Shown here one piece after another: positions 9,125 through 18,295 of a DNA stretch of 64,000 nt (within the stretch, counting starts at the first letter, position 1; every line of letters starts with the position of its first letter). The stretch is taken from contig CAITYF010000161.1 in assembly GCA_903896545.1 (NCBI GenBank), positions 124,001 to 188,000 of the forward strand, given 5' to 3'. The position numbers and the translations under genes were made by a program. Below the pieces are notes generated by a model. That model saw nothing but the letters and a program-made list of their open reading frames with translations, did no database searches and had not been told where the DNA came from. Source of the stretch: an uncultured Myxococcales bacterium. GTDB lineage: Bacteria > Myxococcota_A > UBA9042.

Positions 9125-11242
9125 TCAGGGAATTGTCACGTTCGCGCCTTCTTGCACCGCGCGTTCGGGCACCTGCACATCGCGCGTTTGCCCGCCAAAG
9201 GTCACACGCCAAGGCGAGCGCGCGACCAAACCGTACGGCATGTCCTGCGTGGCATAGGGCACTTGAAGCGTGAACCGACCGGCCGCGTCCGCCTGTCCGA
9301 CTTGCCGGAACACAAAGGCGGGCGGCCCCGGGTGCTTGATCTCCACCGTCGCAGTGACCAACGTCCCCGCGGGCGCTTGCCCCACAAGCCGCGCACCGCG
9401 TACGCGCTCAAAGAGTGCAATCTCGCGCAGCGGTCCGCGCACCTGGCCCTGCCAAAGCGACGGGAGCTCCAAGGGCGAGACGTGGACGCGACGCAGCGTT
9501 CCGGTGCCGACGGCAGAACCGCGTGCCGTCCCCGCGTCGAGCAGTAACCGCGTTCCCACGTAGGCCAGCGCGTGCTCGAGATCGGGGCGCTGCATGCCGA
9601 TTTCCTCGGCGTTGGCGGTGAGCACTGACCACGGGGTCGCCATCGTCCACAACCAACGCACTTGGCGTCGCTGCAGCACAGGTTCGGCACGCGCGAAGTC
9701 GCTTGCGAGGAGCACACGCATGGCGTCCTGCAGCGCGTCGCGCTCTTTTAGTTCTGTGAAATTGCTGGCGATGACCGGTTGGCCCGTCACGTGCAAGATC
9801 TTGTGCCCCACGTCCCACGGCGCGAGCACACAACGGTTGCCCGTGGACGGTGGCGGCAGGCGGTCGCGCATCCAGACGAGCATGCGCCAGACCGATTCCT
9901 CGTGCGCGCTCCAGTGATCGGCCTCAACGAGCGGCGGTACGAGCGTCAAGACGCTGAGGGCGCCCAGCACCGCCAGCGTTCGTCGCAATACGACCGCTTG
10001 CAGCGTCAGCACCGCCGACCACGCCAGCACGTACGGCACGGCAAAGACGAGGCCAAAACGCGTTTGCAGGAGCGCGAGCGCCGCCGTCGCGACGTAGAGC
10101 CAGATCAGCCAATGGCGCCGTAGAGGCGGCAGGTGTGCAAACCCCAGTGGCAGGAGCGGCAGCAGCACAACCGCGCCACCCAGGACGAAGAACGGCTGCG
10201 GCAGTGGCTGACGCCAGAAAGGCTTGCTTTCTTCGATCGTGGCGACCATGCCCGCACGCCCGGAAAAATCGAGCAGCGCAGCGAACGCGTGGCGCATGTC
10301 CGTGTCCGTCAGCGCGGCCAGCGCAACAGCCGCGGCACCGGTGAGCGCCGCCAACGCCAACGCACGCGAGCGCTTGTCTGCGTCCGGACCGATGCCGGCG
10401 AGACCTGCGGTCAACGCTGCCACAAAGCCACCCAGCAGCCACAGCGTGAACCGCGAGGGTGCGTGCGGCGCGACGAGACCGTGCACGAAATACGGCGCCT
10501 GAACGATGACCGGCGTCGCCAGCAGCGCACCCAGCCCCACAGCCAGTACCATCGCGCGCAGCACGCCGCGGCGGTCGGGACCTGCGGGAAGCGCCGTCGT
10601 CGCGGTCAGAAGCGCTGCGGCCGTGACAACGAGTTCGGCGATCCACGCCTCCGTCATCAGTGCGTGCCCCAAGCCGAGGATGACACCCAGCAGCAGGGTT
10701 TCACGCCGCGCGGGCCTGTCCAGAAGCGCGTCGACCGACCACGCGAGCGCCGCCAGCCAGAGGCCGAGCAGCATGTGGTGGTCGACAAAGCCAAAAGCCG
10801 TGTACCAGATGTGCAGCGGCAGCAGACCCAACAGCAGTCCCGCCAGCAGACCTGCTAGCGCACCGAGCCACGCGGTCGCGAGCGCCCAAGTCGCAGCCGC
10901 CGTCACAACGCCCGCGACGACCGGGGTCCACGCGGCCAGCCGCTCGACGTCGCGGACCGGCGCGCTCGCGGGCAGCACCAGGTGAGCCAGACCCGCAGTG
11001 AGCCGCTCGATGCCGCCCGGCCACGGCGGAACTGTGCCTTCAGGGCAGCCCAGACCGGCGTCCCGATCGGGCACATGGGGGAAATTCTGATACGTCGCGA
11101 CGATGCGCCGCAGGTAATAGTGCGAGTCTGACGAGACGGGGCGCACAGTGCCGTCGGGCTGCCGCATCGCGGACGTACCCACAACGCGTGCCGTCAGCGC
11201 GACCGCCACAACGACGATCAACGCGCCCAGACGTCGCCCCAT
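9125..11242 (-). CDS. STT3/PglB-type oligosaccharyltransferase homologue
   Basis: A 705-residue GT66-family membrane protein. Enzymes of this family move a lipid-linked glycan to Asn of secreted proteins. Visible signature elements: the first acidic motif SSDSHYYLRR (Asp39), FVDHHM (154-156), the external-loop Glu in TIEE (335-338), and PWDVGHKI (475-482) in place of the canonical WWDYG. About 11-13 membrane segments are followed by a periplasmic domain and a final beta-rich region of about 100 residues. The ATG at 11242 is chosen because GGAG lies six bases upstream; a GTG precedes it directly. It starts 3 bp after the RNase D stop, so the two form an operon. The glycan and targets are unknown. 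Confidence 0.85.
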   Translation of the reverse strand: MGRRLGALIVVVAVALTARVVGTSAMRQPDGTVRPVSSDSHYYLRRIVATYQNFPHVPDRDAGLGCPEGTVPPWPGGIERLTAGLAHLVLPASAPVRDVERLAAWTPVVAGVVTAAATWALATAWLGALAGLLAGLLLGLLPLHIWYTAFGFVDHHMLLGLWLAALAWSVDALLDRPARRETLLLGVILGLGHALMTEAWIAELVVTAAALLTATTALPAGPDRRGVLRAMVLAVGLGALLATPVIVQAPYFVHGLVAPHAPSRFTLWLLGGFVAALTAGLAGIGPDADKRSRALALAALTGAAAVALAALTDTDMRHAFAALLDFSGRAGMVATIEESKPFWRQPLPQPFFVLGGAVVLLPLLPLGFAHLPPLRRHWLIWLYVATAALALLQTRFGLVFAVPYVLAWSAVLTLQAVVLRRTLAVLGALSVLTLVPPLVEADHWSAHEESVWRMLVWMRDRLPPPSTGNRCVLAPWDVGHKILHVTGQPVIASNFTELKERDALQDAMRVLLASDFARAEPVLQRRQVRWLWTMATPWSVLTANAEEIGMQRPDLEHALAYVGTRLLLDAGTARGSAVGTGTLRRVHVSPLELPSLWQGQVRGPLREIALFERVRGARLVGQAPAGTLVTATVEIKHPGPPAFVFRQVGQADAAGRFTLQVPYATQDMPYGLVARSPWRVTFGGQTRDVQVPERAVQEGANVTIP

Positions 11243-11245
11243 CAC

Positions 11246-12433
11246 TTACTCCAGAAACCGCAGCTGCAGTGTCCCGGAAGTCTGGCGCTGACACCGAACC
11301 GCCAACTGCCCGTCCAACAGCGTCCACAGCGGCTCGACAAGCAGGTCTGCGCGCCACCCCGATAGGCTCAAGGCCTCCGTTAGCGACGCGCGCGTGCTGA
11401 GCGGTTCACGGACGGCGTTCAGCAGCGTCTCGCGCTTGACCAGCAGTTGCGGCGCCAGGTTTTGCTTCACCGCGATGTCGTTCACCAAAAGCATCATCAG
11501 CGCTGCGACGGCTTCCAGTTCCCAGCCCGGCGGCGGTCGTCCCGGAGGCCGGTGGTGCGGCTCCGCCAGCCCGCGCGTAACGGCGTCGATCCAGCGCTGC
11601 GCGTGACGGTACACCGTGCGGTGGTTCAGACGACGGTCGTTCTCCAAGTCGCTGCGCCGCACGGGGGCGACGCGCGCCAAGGTGTGCAGCATTTCATCGG
11701 GCAGCAGAAAATGCGGGACAATGTCTTCTTCTTGGGCGATCTGCTCGCGCTCTGCGGCCAGCGCGCGGACAACACCGGCTTCGCGCGCGTCCATTCGCCT
11801 TGCGCCTGCTACACGCTGGAACGCCGCATCGGGATCGCGCACGTACGGTGCCGAGTCGGTGAGCGCTGCGCACTCTTCAGCGACCCATTCCTCACGACCG
11901 AGTCGGGTCAGTTCCGCCTGCAACAGCGCGTGAAGCGGCAGCAGGTTCGCCACATCCCCCGCGGCGTATCCGACCATGCGGTCCGGGAGCGGACGCTTGC
12001 TCCAGTCGGCCATCTGATCGCCTTTGGGCTGATGCACGCCGAGCATCGCTTGCAGGAGCCCGCTCAGGCCGATCTGCAACCCGTGGCCAAGAAATGCAGC
12101 CGCGATTTGCGTATCAAAGACGCGTTCCGGGAGCAGGTTGAACTGCAACCACAGGATCCGCAGATCGTTGCGCAGGGCGTGGCCGATCACCGTCAAGTCG
12201 GGCCGCCGCATCGCCGCGACGAGCGGCTTCAGGTCGATGTCGGCCAGCGGATCAACGAGCCACAGGCCATCGTTCGTCGCGAACTGGAGGAGCATCAGCC
12301 GCGGCACGTAGGTCCGTTCGCTGTGGAACTCGGTATCAAAGCCCACCAGCTCAGCACGGCCCAGCGCGTCCACGAGCTCCTGAAGCTGCGGCTGTGTGGC
12401 GACGATCGGCGGAGTACGCGGCTGCGGTGGCAT
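11246..12433 (-). CDS. rnd: ribonuclease D
   Basis: A 395-residue DEDD-family 3'-5' exoribonuclease of the kind that trims tRNA 3' ends and other structured RNAs. Exonuclease motifs: FDTEFHSERTY (DxE), HALRNDL (with its Asp) and YAAGDV (YxxxD). Two HRDC-like helical regions follow in the C-terminal half, as in E. coli RNase D. The ATG at 12433 gives a sensible N-terminus; ATG 12460 and GTG 12475 are in frame, and none has a strong ribosome site. It is the first gene of the operon with the STT3 homologue. Confidence 0.88.
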   Translation of the reverse strand: MPPQPRTPPIVATQPQLQELVDALGRAELVGFDTEFHSERTYVPRLMLLQFATNDGLWLVDPLADIDLKPLVAAMRRPDLTVIGHALRNDLRILWLQFNLLPERVFDTQIAAAFLGHGLQIGLSGLLQAMLGVHQPKGDQMADWSKRPLPDRMVGYAAGDVANLLPLHALLQAELTRLGREEWVAEECAALTDSAPYVRDPDAAFQRVAGARRMDAREAGVVRALAAEREQIAQEEDIVPHFLLPDEMLHTLARVAPVRRSDLENDRRLNHRTVYRHAQRWIDAVTRGLAEPHHRPPGRPPPGWELEAVAALMMLLVNDIAVKQNLAPQLLVKRETLLNAVREPLSTRASLTEALSLSGWRADLLVEPLWTLLDGQLAVRCQRQTSGTLQLRFLE

Positions 12434-12527
12434 GGTCGAGGGCCTTTGGCGAGGCGGCATGACGCGCCACGGCACGCGACTTTAACAGGACTCAAAGAAT
12501 CGGTGTAGCGGCATGTTGTCGCATTTC

Positions 12528-12571
12528 TTGACACGGCGGATGATGTGCGGTACTGAACATTTGTGCGGTAC
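12528..12571 (+). promoter_or_regulatory. lexA promoter with overlapping LexA-box-like site
   Basis: TTGACA (12528-12533), a 17-bp spacer and TACTGA (12551-12556) make a good sigma70-like promoter. The -10 overlaps CTGAAC (12553-12558). On the minus strand this reads as the GTTCAG half of the myxobacterial LexA box known as CTRHAMRYBYGTTCAGS; I count 13 of 17 matches, with the remainder extending to about 12568. The decamer TGTGCGGTAC is also directly repeated at 12544-12553 and 12562-12571. Together this suggests autorepression by LexA. Confidence 0.6.
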
Positions 12572-12595
12572 CAAGTCGCACCGACGGTGGCAATC

Positions 12596-13342
12596 ATGGC
12601 AAACACGGAGCTGACCCCGCGTCAGCAGAACATTCTCGATTTTGTACATGAATTCCAGCAGCAGCACGGATATCCGCCGTCGATTCGCGAGATCGGTGAG
12701 TTCTTTGGCATTCGCTCGACCAACGGCGTGTCGGACCACTTGCGCGCGCTTGAGCGCAAAGGTTTTCTGAGCCGCAACGGTCACCTCTCGCGTTCCTTGC
12801 AAGTGGTGCGCGATGAGACGCGTTTTGTGCCTGAGGCGGAAGAGCAAGACGGCGACGACGTGCCCGTCATTGCGCGGACGACGGCGACGGGGCGAACGCT
12901 CTCGCTGGCCGCCAAGCAGACGAAGAGCCCGGCGCTGCAGCGCGGCAATGCCGTGGCGGTGCCGGTGATGGGACGCGTGGCCGCGGGCCAGCCGATGTTG
13001 GCGGTGGAGGACAGCGAGGATTCGCTCGTGGTCGACAGCTACCTACTGGGCGGTCCGGGTGAAGTTTTTGGCCTGCGCGTCGTCGGCGAGTCGATGATTG
13101 ACGCGGGTATCCTGCCGGGCGACTTTCTGTTCGTGCGCAAACGCTCGACCGCGCAGTCGGGCGACATCGTCGTGGCGATGATTGAAGGCGAAGCGACGGT
13201 GAAACGCTGGTTCCCCGAAGGCGACCGCATTCGTCTGCAGCCCGAAAACGCGACGATGAAGCCAATCTACGTGAACCGCGCGGATTTTCGCGCCGTGGAC
13301 TTGCTGGGAACCGTCGTCGGCATCTACCGCAAGCTGGTGTAA
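12596..13342 (+). CDS. lexA: LexA repressor
   Basis: The 248-residue SOS repressor binds operators as a dimer and self-cleaves when stimulated by RecA filaments. The winged helix-turn-helix is at 1-70 ([17 protein letters not shown]). The cleavage site is Ala130-Gly131 within GRVAAGQP, with nucleophile Ser166 (VGESM) and base Lys203 (EATVKRW). The linker between the two domains is about 50 residues, longer than in E. coli LexA (202 residues in total). ATG 12596 is preferred over the in-frame GTG at 12563, because the promoter -10 at 12551-12556 puts transcription start at about 12563. Confidence 0.96.
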   Translation: MANTELTPRQQNILDFVHEFQQQHGYPPSIREIGEFFGIRSTNGVSDHLRALERKGFLSRNGHLSRSLQVVRDETRFVPEAEEQDGDDVPVIARTTATGRTLSLAAKQTKSPALQRGNAVAVPVMGRVAAGQPMLAVEDSEDSLVVDSYLLGGPGEVFGLRVVGESMIDAGILPGDFLFVRKRSTAQSGDIVVAMIEGEATVKRWFPEGDRIRLQPENATMKPIYVNRADFRAVDLLGTVVGIYRKLV

Positions 13343-13345
13343 CGG

Positions 13346-14167
13346 TTGGCTGTTCCGCATGTCATACCCTACCAGGGGTCCAAGCGCCTGCTGGCGCCGG
13401 CGATTTTGGCAGTGCTGCACGAGCGGCTCGCCGGCCAACCCGTGCACAAGCTGTACGAGCCGTTTGCGGGCTCCGCAGCGCTGAGCCTGGCGGCTGCGAG
13501 CGCGGATTTGGCCCAGTCACACGTCGTGGCAGATTCCTACGCGCCGCTCGTCGGACTTTGGCAAGAGATCGTCGATGCGCCCGAACGCTTGGCGGACGCC
13601 TATCGGCTGCTCTGGAATGCCGGTGAGTACGAGGCTGTCCGCCACGCGTTTCACACGGAACCCACGCCGGAACGGCTCTTGTACCTGCTGACGCGCTGCG
13701 TGAAGGCGGCGGTCCGTTTCAATCGTCAGGGCGCGTTCAATCAGGCGGCGGATCGACGGCGCCGCGGCACGCACCCCGACCGTGTGGCGCAACAGACAGC
13801 GGCGGTGGCGGCGCTGCTCCGCGGGCGCACGACGTTGCGAACCGGCGAGGCGCTCATCACCACAGCGGACGCACAGGCGGGTGACGTGGCGTACTTGGAC
13901 CCGCCCTGGCATGGCACGACGACTGGTCGCGATGTGCGGTACCACAGTGGCTACGCGCAGGACGACCTTGTCGCGCTGATCGAGGCGCTCCATGCGCGCG
14001 GAGTCTTGGTGCTACTGAGCTACGACGGCAAGCGCGCGGGCCGTGATTTTGCCCAGACGCTGCCGACCTCGTTGGTCCGCCTCGACCTGCCGGCGATGCG
14101 ATCGGCACAAGCGACGCTGCTTGGTCGCGCAGAGTGGACAACGGAGTCGCTGTACGTCACGCGTTGA
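13346..14167 (+). CDS. D12-class DNA N6-adenine methyltransferase, solitary
   Basis: A 273-residue Dam-like methyltransferase. The N-terminal PYQGSKRLL matches the PLxxxGGK region of the D12 class. Motif I is YEPFAGSAAL (37-46) and the catalytic motif IV is DPPW (185-188, usually DPPY). It uses S-adenosylmethionine to methylate adenine; GATC is a common target of the class, but the target here is not readable. The TTG start lies 3 bp after the lexA stop, so the two should be co-transcribed. No restriction endonuclease gene is nearby, which marks it as an orphan enzyme possibly under SOS control. Confidence 0.85.
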   Translation: MAVPHVIPYQGSKRLLAPAILAVLHERLAGQPVHKLYEPFAGSAALSLAAASADLAQSHVVADSYAPLVGLWQEIVDAPERLADAYRLLWNAGEYEAVRHAFHTEPTPERLLYLLTRCVKAAVRFNRQGAFNQAADRRRRGTHPDRVAQQTAAVAALLRGRTTLRTGEALITTADAQAGDVAYLDPPWHGTTTGRDVRYHSGYAQDDLVALIEALHARGVLVLLSYDGKRAGRDFAQTLPTSLVRLDLPAMRSAQATLLGRAEWTTESLYVTR

Positions 14168-14192
14168 CTGAAACTGTGGCGCGGGAATCGCG

Positions 14193-15239
14193 CTACGGCA
14201 ATGTATCCAAAGCCCGTTCAAACGCGTCCAACTCAGCCAATTGCCAGTGTTGGACATCCAGCAACAGGCTGGGACCGTCCTCGCTGGCTTGCGCCCCGCC
14301 AACCGCGAAGACTTGCACGTCCCCTTCACGTGAGCGAAACGTCATCTGCTGCGGCTCACCCGGCATGTCATCGCGTTCAACGTGGCGCGCGTCCCCGTCC
14401 AGACGGACCATCACCGCGTGTGCGTCGCGATCGACGGTGATCTGCGCGCGCTTCAGATACAGCCCGTCCAAATCGAGCGCGGCCACGAACGGCTCCGTGA
14501 CTGCGCGCGAACGGTGACGAGCGGGCGGCTGGCCCTGTGCGGGTGCGATTGTCGGCAGATCGTGTGGCGTCGCCAGCGGCACGAGATCGCGCGGGTCTTC
14601 CGGCTCAAGCGGACGCGCAGGCGGCTGTGGCGCCATCGATTGCGTTTTCGAGAGTGGCGACATCCGCGAGGTCCGTCGTTTCATCGACCGTGGCAGAAGC
14701 GCGCCGTCAGCTGCCGCATGTTCGCCTGGCGTCATCGTTACGGTCGGTCCACGGGCGACGCTGATCGTTTCCTTGGCCAACTTCGCCTGTGGCAGCTCAA
14801 CGGTCAGGCGCCACTCGTCAGTGTCCGTCCGCGGCGACTTGCGGTCATCCAGCGACAACTGCGGCGCCTCGACGTGCCGATCCAGCGCCGCGCGCGGCTT
14901 GGGAGGCGGCTGCTTGTGGGCACGTTCACGCAACTTGACGGCGTCGGCCACCGCGTCCAACTCCATCTGCCACAGCAGGAGCGCCGCTTCCTCCGCGCGC
15001 ATCGCGGTGAGTCGCCGTTCGATCAGCGCCGACCGTGCGGCCGCGATCTCCGCACGTTCCCTCGTCAGCGATTCCGACCACGCGGCGGGCGGAAGCAAAG
15101 AACGTGTCTCTTCGGGCAGCCAGCGATCCAGCCACTGCAACCGCTCCGTGAGATCTTCCGCCACAGCGCGCAAGTGATTGTGTCGCAGCCAGAGTTCAAC
15201 CTCGGTCTGCGCGATCGCGATCTCGTTGTCCAGAGACAT
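14193..15239 (-). CDS. hypothetical protein with helical N-terminus
   Basis: A 348-residue protein I do not recognise. Residues 1-110 are charged and helical, and may form a coiled coil (runs of RERAEIAAARSALIERRL type). Then follow a Pro-rich linker (about 110-240) and a compact C-terminal domain of about 105 residues with alternating beta-like strands (YLKRAQITVDRDAHAVMVRLDG). The ATG at 15239 overlaps the upstream TPR gene stop as TGATG, so translation is coupled. It probably works with that TPR protein in the cytoplasm. No signal peptide or membrane segment. Confidence 0.75.
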   Translation of the reverse strand: MSLDNEIAIAQTEVELWLRHNHLRAVAEDLTERLQWLDRWLPEETRSLLPPAAWSESLTRERAEIAAARSALIERRLTAMRAEEAALLLWQMELDAVADAVKLRERAHKQPPPKPRAALDRHVEAPQLSLDDRKSPRTDTDEWRLTVELPQAKLAKETISVARGPTVTMTPGEHAAADGALLPRSMKRRTSRMSPLSKTQSMAPQPPARPLEPEDPRDLVPLATPHDLPTIAPAQGQPPARHRSRAVTEPFVAALDLDGLYLKRAQITVDRDAHAVMVRLDGDARHVERDDMPGEPQQMTFRSREGDVQVFAVGGAQASEDGPSLLLDVQHWQLAELDAFERALDTLP

Positions 15240-17152
15240 CAGCTTTCCCGTCGCATGTTGCTCACGCGCGCCCGGTAACCTGCCAATTCTGGCGCGCCAG
15301 GGTGACGCTGATCAAGCGCGTCCAGCAGGGCTACCGCGCTGTCGTGAAAGCCGCGTTCGATGAAGAACTCCAGCGTGCCGATGTCCCGGCTCATGTCGCG
15401 CGGCGCTGGCGTGGAATCCACCGCGCCGCCGCCCTGACGCGACAACCGCGGGCGCGGCAGAATCTTGGACCGTGGCTGGGCGGGCGCGACCGGGTTGAAC
15501 GCTGGTTCCGGCTCCGCCACCGTCTGCGGCTGGGCGCGCGGCATCACGGGCATCATCAGATCCGGCAGGGGCTTGTCTGCGAGGCGCAAACCATGTCGTT
15601 CCAGCACATCGGAGTTGATTTCCTCCACCAGCGTCCGCTCGGCCGTCTCAAAACCGGCCTCGTCATCCCAGTCCGCATCGTCGCCGTCGGAATCGTCCAG
15701 TTCCGAGAGCGCGTCGAGCGCCGGCTGATGCGTCACGCGGATGGACTGCGAAACCGCGCGCGCGGGTGCCAAATCCGCGCTTCGTTGCGCGTTCTCGGCT
15801 GGTCGCGCGGGCTGAATCGTCGGTGTCACGGCGTGCGTTGGCGTGGCGGCCTGCGGGGGCGGGGCCTGCACCGTTGGTGCCCGCGGCTGTGGCGCCGTTG
15901 GCTCGTTCACGTGGCGCCCGGTGATGGCCTGCGCGGCAGTGGGTGCGTGGACGATCGCCGGCATGGGCTTCGTCGCATTTGCCGGTTCCGGGCGCGTGTC
16001 GCGTATCAGCGGCGTTGTAGGCACCGGCGGTGGCTCGTCCGCCGGTAGCGGCGGCGCGTCGTCCAGCAGCGAGGCCGATTTGTCCTGTGCCTGACGCGTG
16101 ATCGCGGCCTGCAACCGCGCTAGATCCGCTTCTGGCAGCGCCATCGTGCCCGGACGGCTGCGTGCCACGGTCAAGCCGCTCTCCCCGGCTTCCGCGCTGT
16201 GACCTTGCACCACCACCGGCGCACTGCTCGACCCAGCCTGCAATTCGATGACCGTGCCGCCCTGCACGGACGGGGCCATCACGCCGATGTGCGCACGCGC
16301 GCGCTCGTCGTCCGGTGCCAACCAGTAGAGCCGTTCTAGCGCCTTGTTCGCTTCCTCGCGCAGGCCATTGCGTTCGAACGTTCGAATCAACTGCCGACAG
16401 ATGACCGCTGCTTTCTCTCGCTGGCCCAACTGTTCGAGCGACTCGATGATGAGTTCCAACAATTCCGCATCGTTAGGCACCGACTCATAGCAGCGCAGCA
16501 ACTTGCCTAACGCCAAGGACGGCCGACCAGAACGTACGTAATGCAGCGCCAGATCGTGGGCGAGCGTCACGTCGGTCGCTTCCAAACCATGGGCGCGCTC
16601 AGCGACTTTTTCCCAGTCTTCAACCGAGCCTTTGCGCAGGAGCGTCGCCGCCAGCGTGCGCATGAGTTCGGCCGCCTCGTGGTTGTGACCCGCGCGCGCC
16701 AGGTGTTCGGCGAGTTGCAGTTGCCCTGCCAGATTGTCTGGATCCAGCTCCAGGAGTCGACCCAGCACCTGCATCATCTCGCCAAACTGCCGTGCCCGTT
16801 CGTAGATCTCAAAGGCCGAGGCGTATTCGCGCGCGGCGTCCTCCACCATGCGCAACTGCTGCTGGACGTCACCCAACGCGACGCGAATCTCCGCTGCTTC
16901 CGGACGAATTTTCGCTGCTTGCCGCAATACTGCGACCGCTTTTACCGGCGCGCCACGGGTTGCATAGGCCTCGGCGATCGACAGGAGTTCCGCGACGGCT
17001 TCTGCCGACTTGCCCGCCGCTTGCAGCCCTTCCACCTTCTTGAGCCGATCGCGAACGTCCTGAACGCTGCCCACGGCATCGCCAACCCGCGTGACTCCAG
17101 AGGTCAGCGGGCGACGGAAACGATTCGGATCAGCACTGGCGGGCGCGGCCAC
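15239..17152 (-). CDS. TPR protein with low-complexity middle
   Basis: A 637-residue protein. About 35-290 consists of tetratricopeptide-like helix pairs (AGKSAEAVAELLSIAEAYA, RGAPVKAVAVLRQAAKIRP, ALGKLLRCYESVPNDAELLEL). A Pro/Ala/Thr-rich disordered part spans about 300-540. The C-terminal 55 residues form another TPR-like pair (ERGFHDSAVALLDALDQRHP). The GTG start has GGAG six bases upstream. It is probably a cytoplasmic scaffold; no catalytic motif is visible. It lies 29 bp downstream of efp and is coupled to the next gene. Confidence 0.8.
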   Translation of the reverse strand: MAAPASADPNRFRRPLTSGVTRVGDAVGSVQDVRDRLKKVEGLQAAGKSAEAVAELLSIAEAYATRGAPVKAVAVLRQAAKIRPEAAEIRVALGDVQQQLRMVEDAAREYASAFEIYERARQFGEMMQVLGRLLELDPDNLAGQLQLAEHLARAGHNHEAAELMRTLAATLLRKGSVEDWEKVAERAHGLEATDVTLAHDLALHYVRSGRPSLALGKLLRCYESVPNDAELLELIIESLEQLGQREKAAVICRQLIRTFERNGLREEANKALERLYWLAPDDERARAHIGVMAPSVQGGTVIELQAGSSSAPVVVQGHSAEAGESGLTVARSRPGTMALPEADLARLQAAITRQAQDKSASLLDDAPPLPADEPPPVPTTPLIRDTRPEPANATKPMPAIVHAPTAAQAITGRHVNEPTAPQPRAPTVQAPPPQAATPTHAVTPTIQPARPAENAQRSADLAPARAVSQSIRVTHQPALDALSELDDSDGDDADWDDEAGFETAERTLVEEINSDVLERHGLRLADKPLPDLMMPVMPRAQPQTVAEPEPAFNPVAPAQPRSKILPRPRLSRQGGGAVDSTPAPRDMSRDIGTLEFFIERGFHDSAVALLDALDQRHPGAPELAGYRARVSNMRRES

Positions 17153-17181
17153 GTTGGCTCCGGCAGACAGCGGTTAAGACT

Positions 17182-17754
17182 CTACTTGGTGCTGACACGC
17201 TCGACGTACCGGCCGTCGCGGGTGTCGATCTTGAGCACATCCACATCGGTAATGTACAGCGGAACTTGCAGTTTGTAGCCGGTTTCCACCGTCACCGACT
17301 TCGTCGCGCCTTGGGCCGTGTTACCGGCGATGGCGGGCTCGCATTCGGTGATCTTGGCGATGATGAAGTTCGGCAGTTCGATCGCGATCGCGCGGCCGTT
17401 GTACAGCAGGATGTCGACCTTCAGGTTTTCGGTCAGGAAGTTCTTGGCGTCACCGACGGCGGCGTCGGGCACGTCGAAGCTCTCAAACGACTCAGAATTC
17501 ATGAAGTTGTACGCGCCGTCAAAGTACATGAACGTCGCCTCGATCTCCTCGCACTCAGCGGCGTCGACCTTGTCGCCCGAACGGAACGTCTTGTCGATGA
17601 CGTTGTTCGTCAAGAGGTTTTTGATGCGGGTGCGCACAAACGCGGAGCCCTTGCCCGGCTTGACGTGCTGGAAATCGACGATCTCCCACGGTCCACCGTC
17701 CATCTCGAACTTGAGGCCTTTCTTGAACTCTGAGGTATCGATCGTTGAAGCCAT
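17182..17754 (-). CDS. efp: elongation factor P
   Basis: The 190-residue factor rescues ribosomes stalled at polyproline stretches by entering the E site. Three beta-barrel domains can be followed. The tip loop HVKPGKGSAF carries Lys35, equivalent to the E. coli Lys34 that receives beta-lysine. The window shows neither the modifying enzymes nor the Arg used by the rhamnosylated class. The ATG at 17754 has AGGAAAGAG upstream. Its neighbour aroQ lies 50 bp upstream on the same strand, a frequent bacterial pairing. Many proteins here have Pro runs, so the factor should matter in this organism. Confidence 0.96.
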   Translation of the reverse strand: MASTIDTSEFKKGLKFEMDGGPWEIVDFQHVKPGKGSAFVRTRIKNLLTNNVIDKTFRSGDKVDAAECEEIEATFMYFDGAYNFMNSESFESFDVPDAAVGDAKNFLTENLKVDILLYNGRAIAIELPNFIIAKITECEPAIAGNTAQGATKSVTVETGYKLQVPLYITDVDVLKIDTRDGRYVERVSTK

Positions 17755-17804
17755 GTCTTGGTCTCTTTCCTAAGTCAAATGAATTGGTTGGCGCGCCAAA
17801 CCGT

Positions 17805-18251
17805 TCACGCGTGTTGTGACGCCCGCAGATGCGCGACGAGCGCTCGAAGCGCCCATTCGTACCCTTGTGCGCCCAGTCCTTGGATGCGGCCCATCACCAC
17901 ATCTGCCAGCAAGGACTTGTGCCGAAACGCTTCTCGCGCTTCCGTGTTGCTCAAATGCACCTCGATCGCCGGCTTGGCGACCGCGATCACCGCGTCACGC
18001 AGGGCGACGCTGGTGTGAGTATAGCCTGCCGGATTGAGGATGTAAGCGTCTGTCAGCTTGCGCGTCGCATGCAGGTAGTCGATCAGCGCACCCTCGTGAT
18101 TGCTCTGGAACGTCCTGACTTCACAAGACAGTTCCTGACCAATCGCGGCCAAACGCGCGTCGATCTCCGGCAACGTCACGTGGCCGTAGTGCGCCGGTTC
18201 GCGTTCTCCGAGCAAGTTGAGGTTGGGGCCGTGAAGGACGTCGACGCGCAT
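17805..18251 (-). CDS. aroQ: type II 3-dehydroquinate dehydratase
   Basis: A 148-residue enzyme of the shikimate pathway that dehydrates 3-dehydroquinate to 3-dehydroshikimate. The class II family signature is complete: HGPNLNLLGEREPAHYG with catalytic Tyr22, FQSNHEGALIDYLH, NPAGYTHTSVALRDA and the substrate-binding EVHLSN. The family is a dodecamer in the cytoplasm. Start ATG at 18251; the ribosome site is weak. It is the first gene of the aroQ-efp-TPR-unknown run. Confidence 0.95.
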   Translation of the reverse strand: MRVDVLHGPNLNLLGEREPAHYGHVTLPEIDARLAAIGQELSCEVRTFQSNHEGALIDYLHATRKLTDAYILNPAGYTHTSVALRDAVIAVAKPAIEVHLSNTEAREAFRHKSLLADVVMGRIQGLGAQGYEWALRALVAHLRASQHA

Positions 18252-18295
18252 GCCGTGGGTTGTCGCCTGTCGCGGCCGATCGTGTCAACTGCGCT

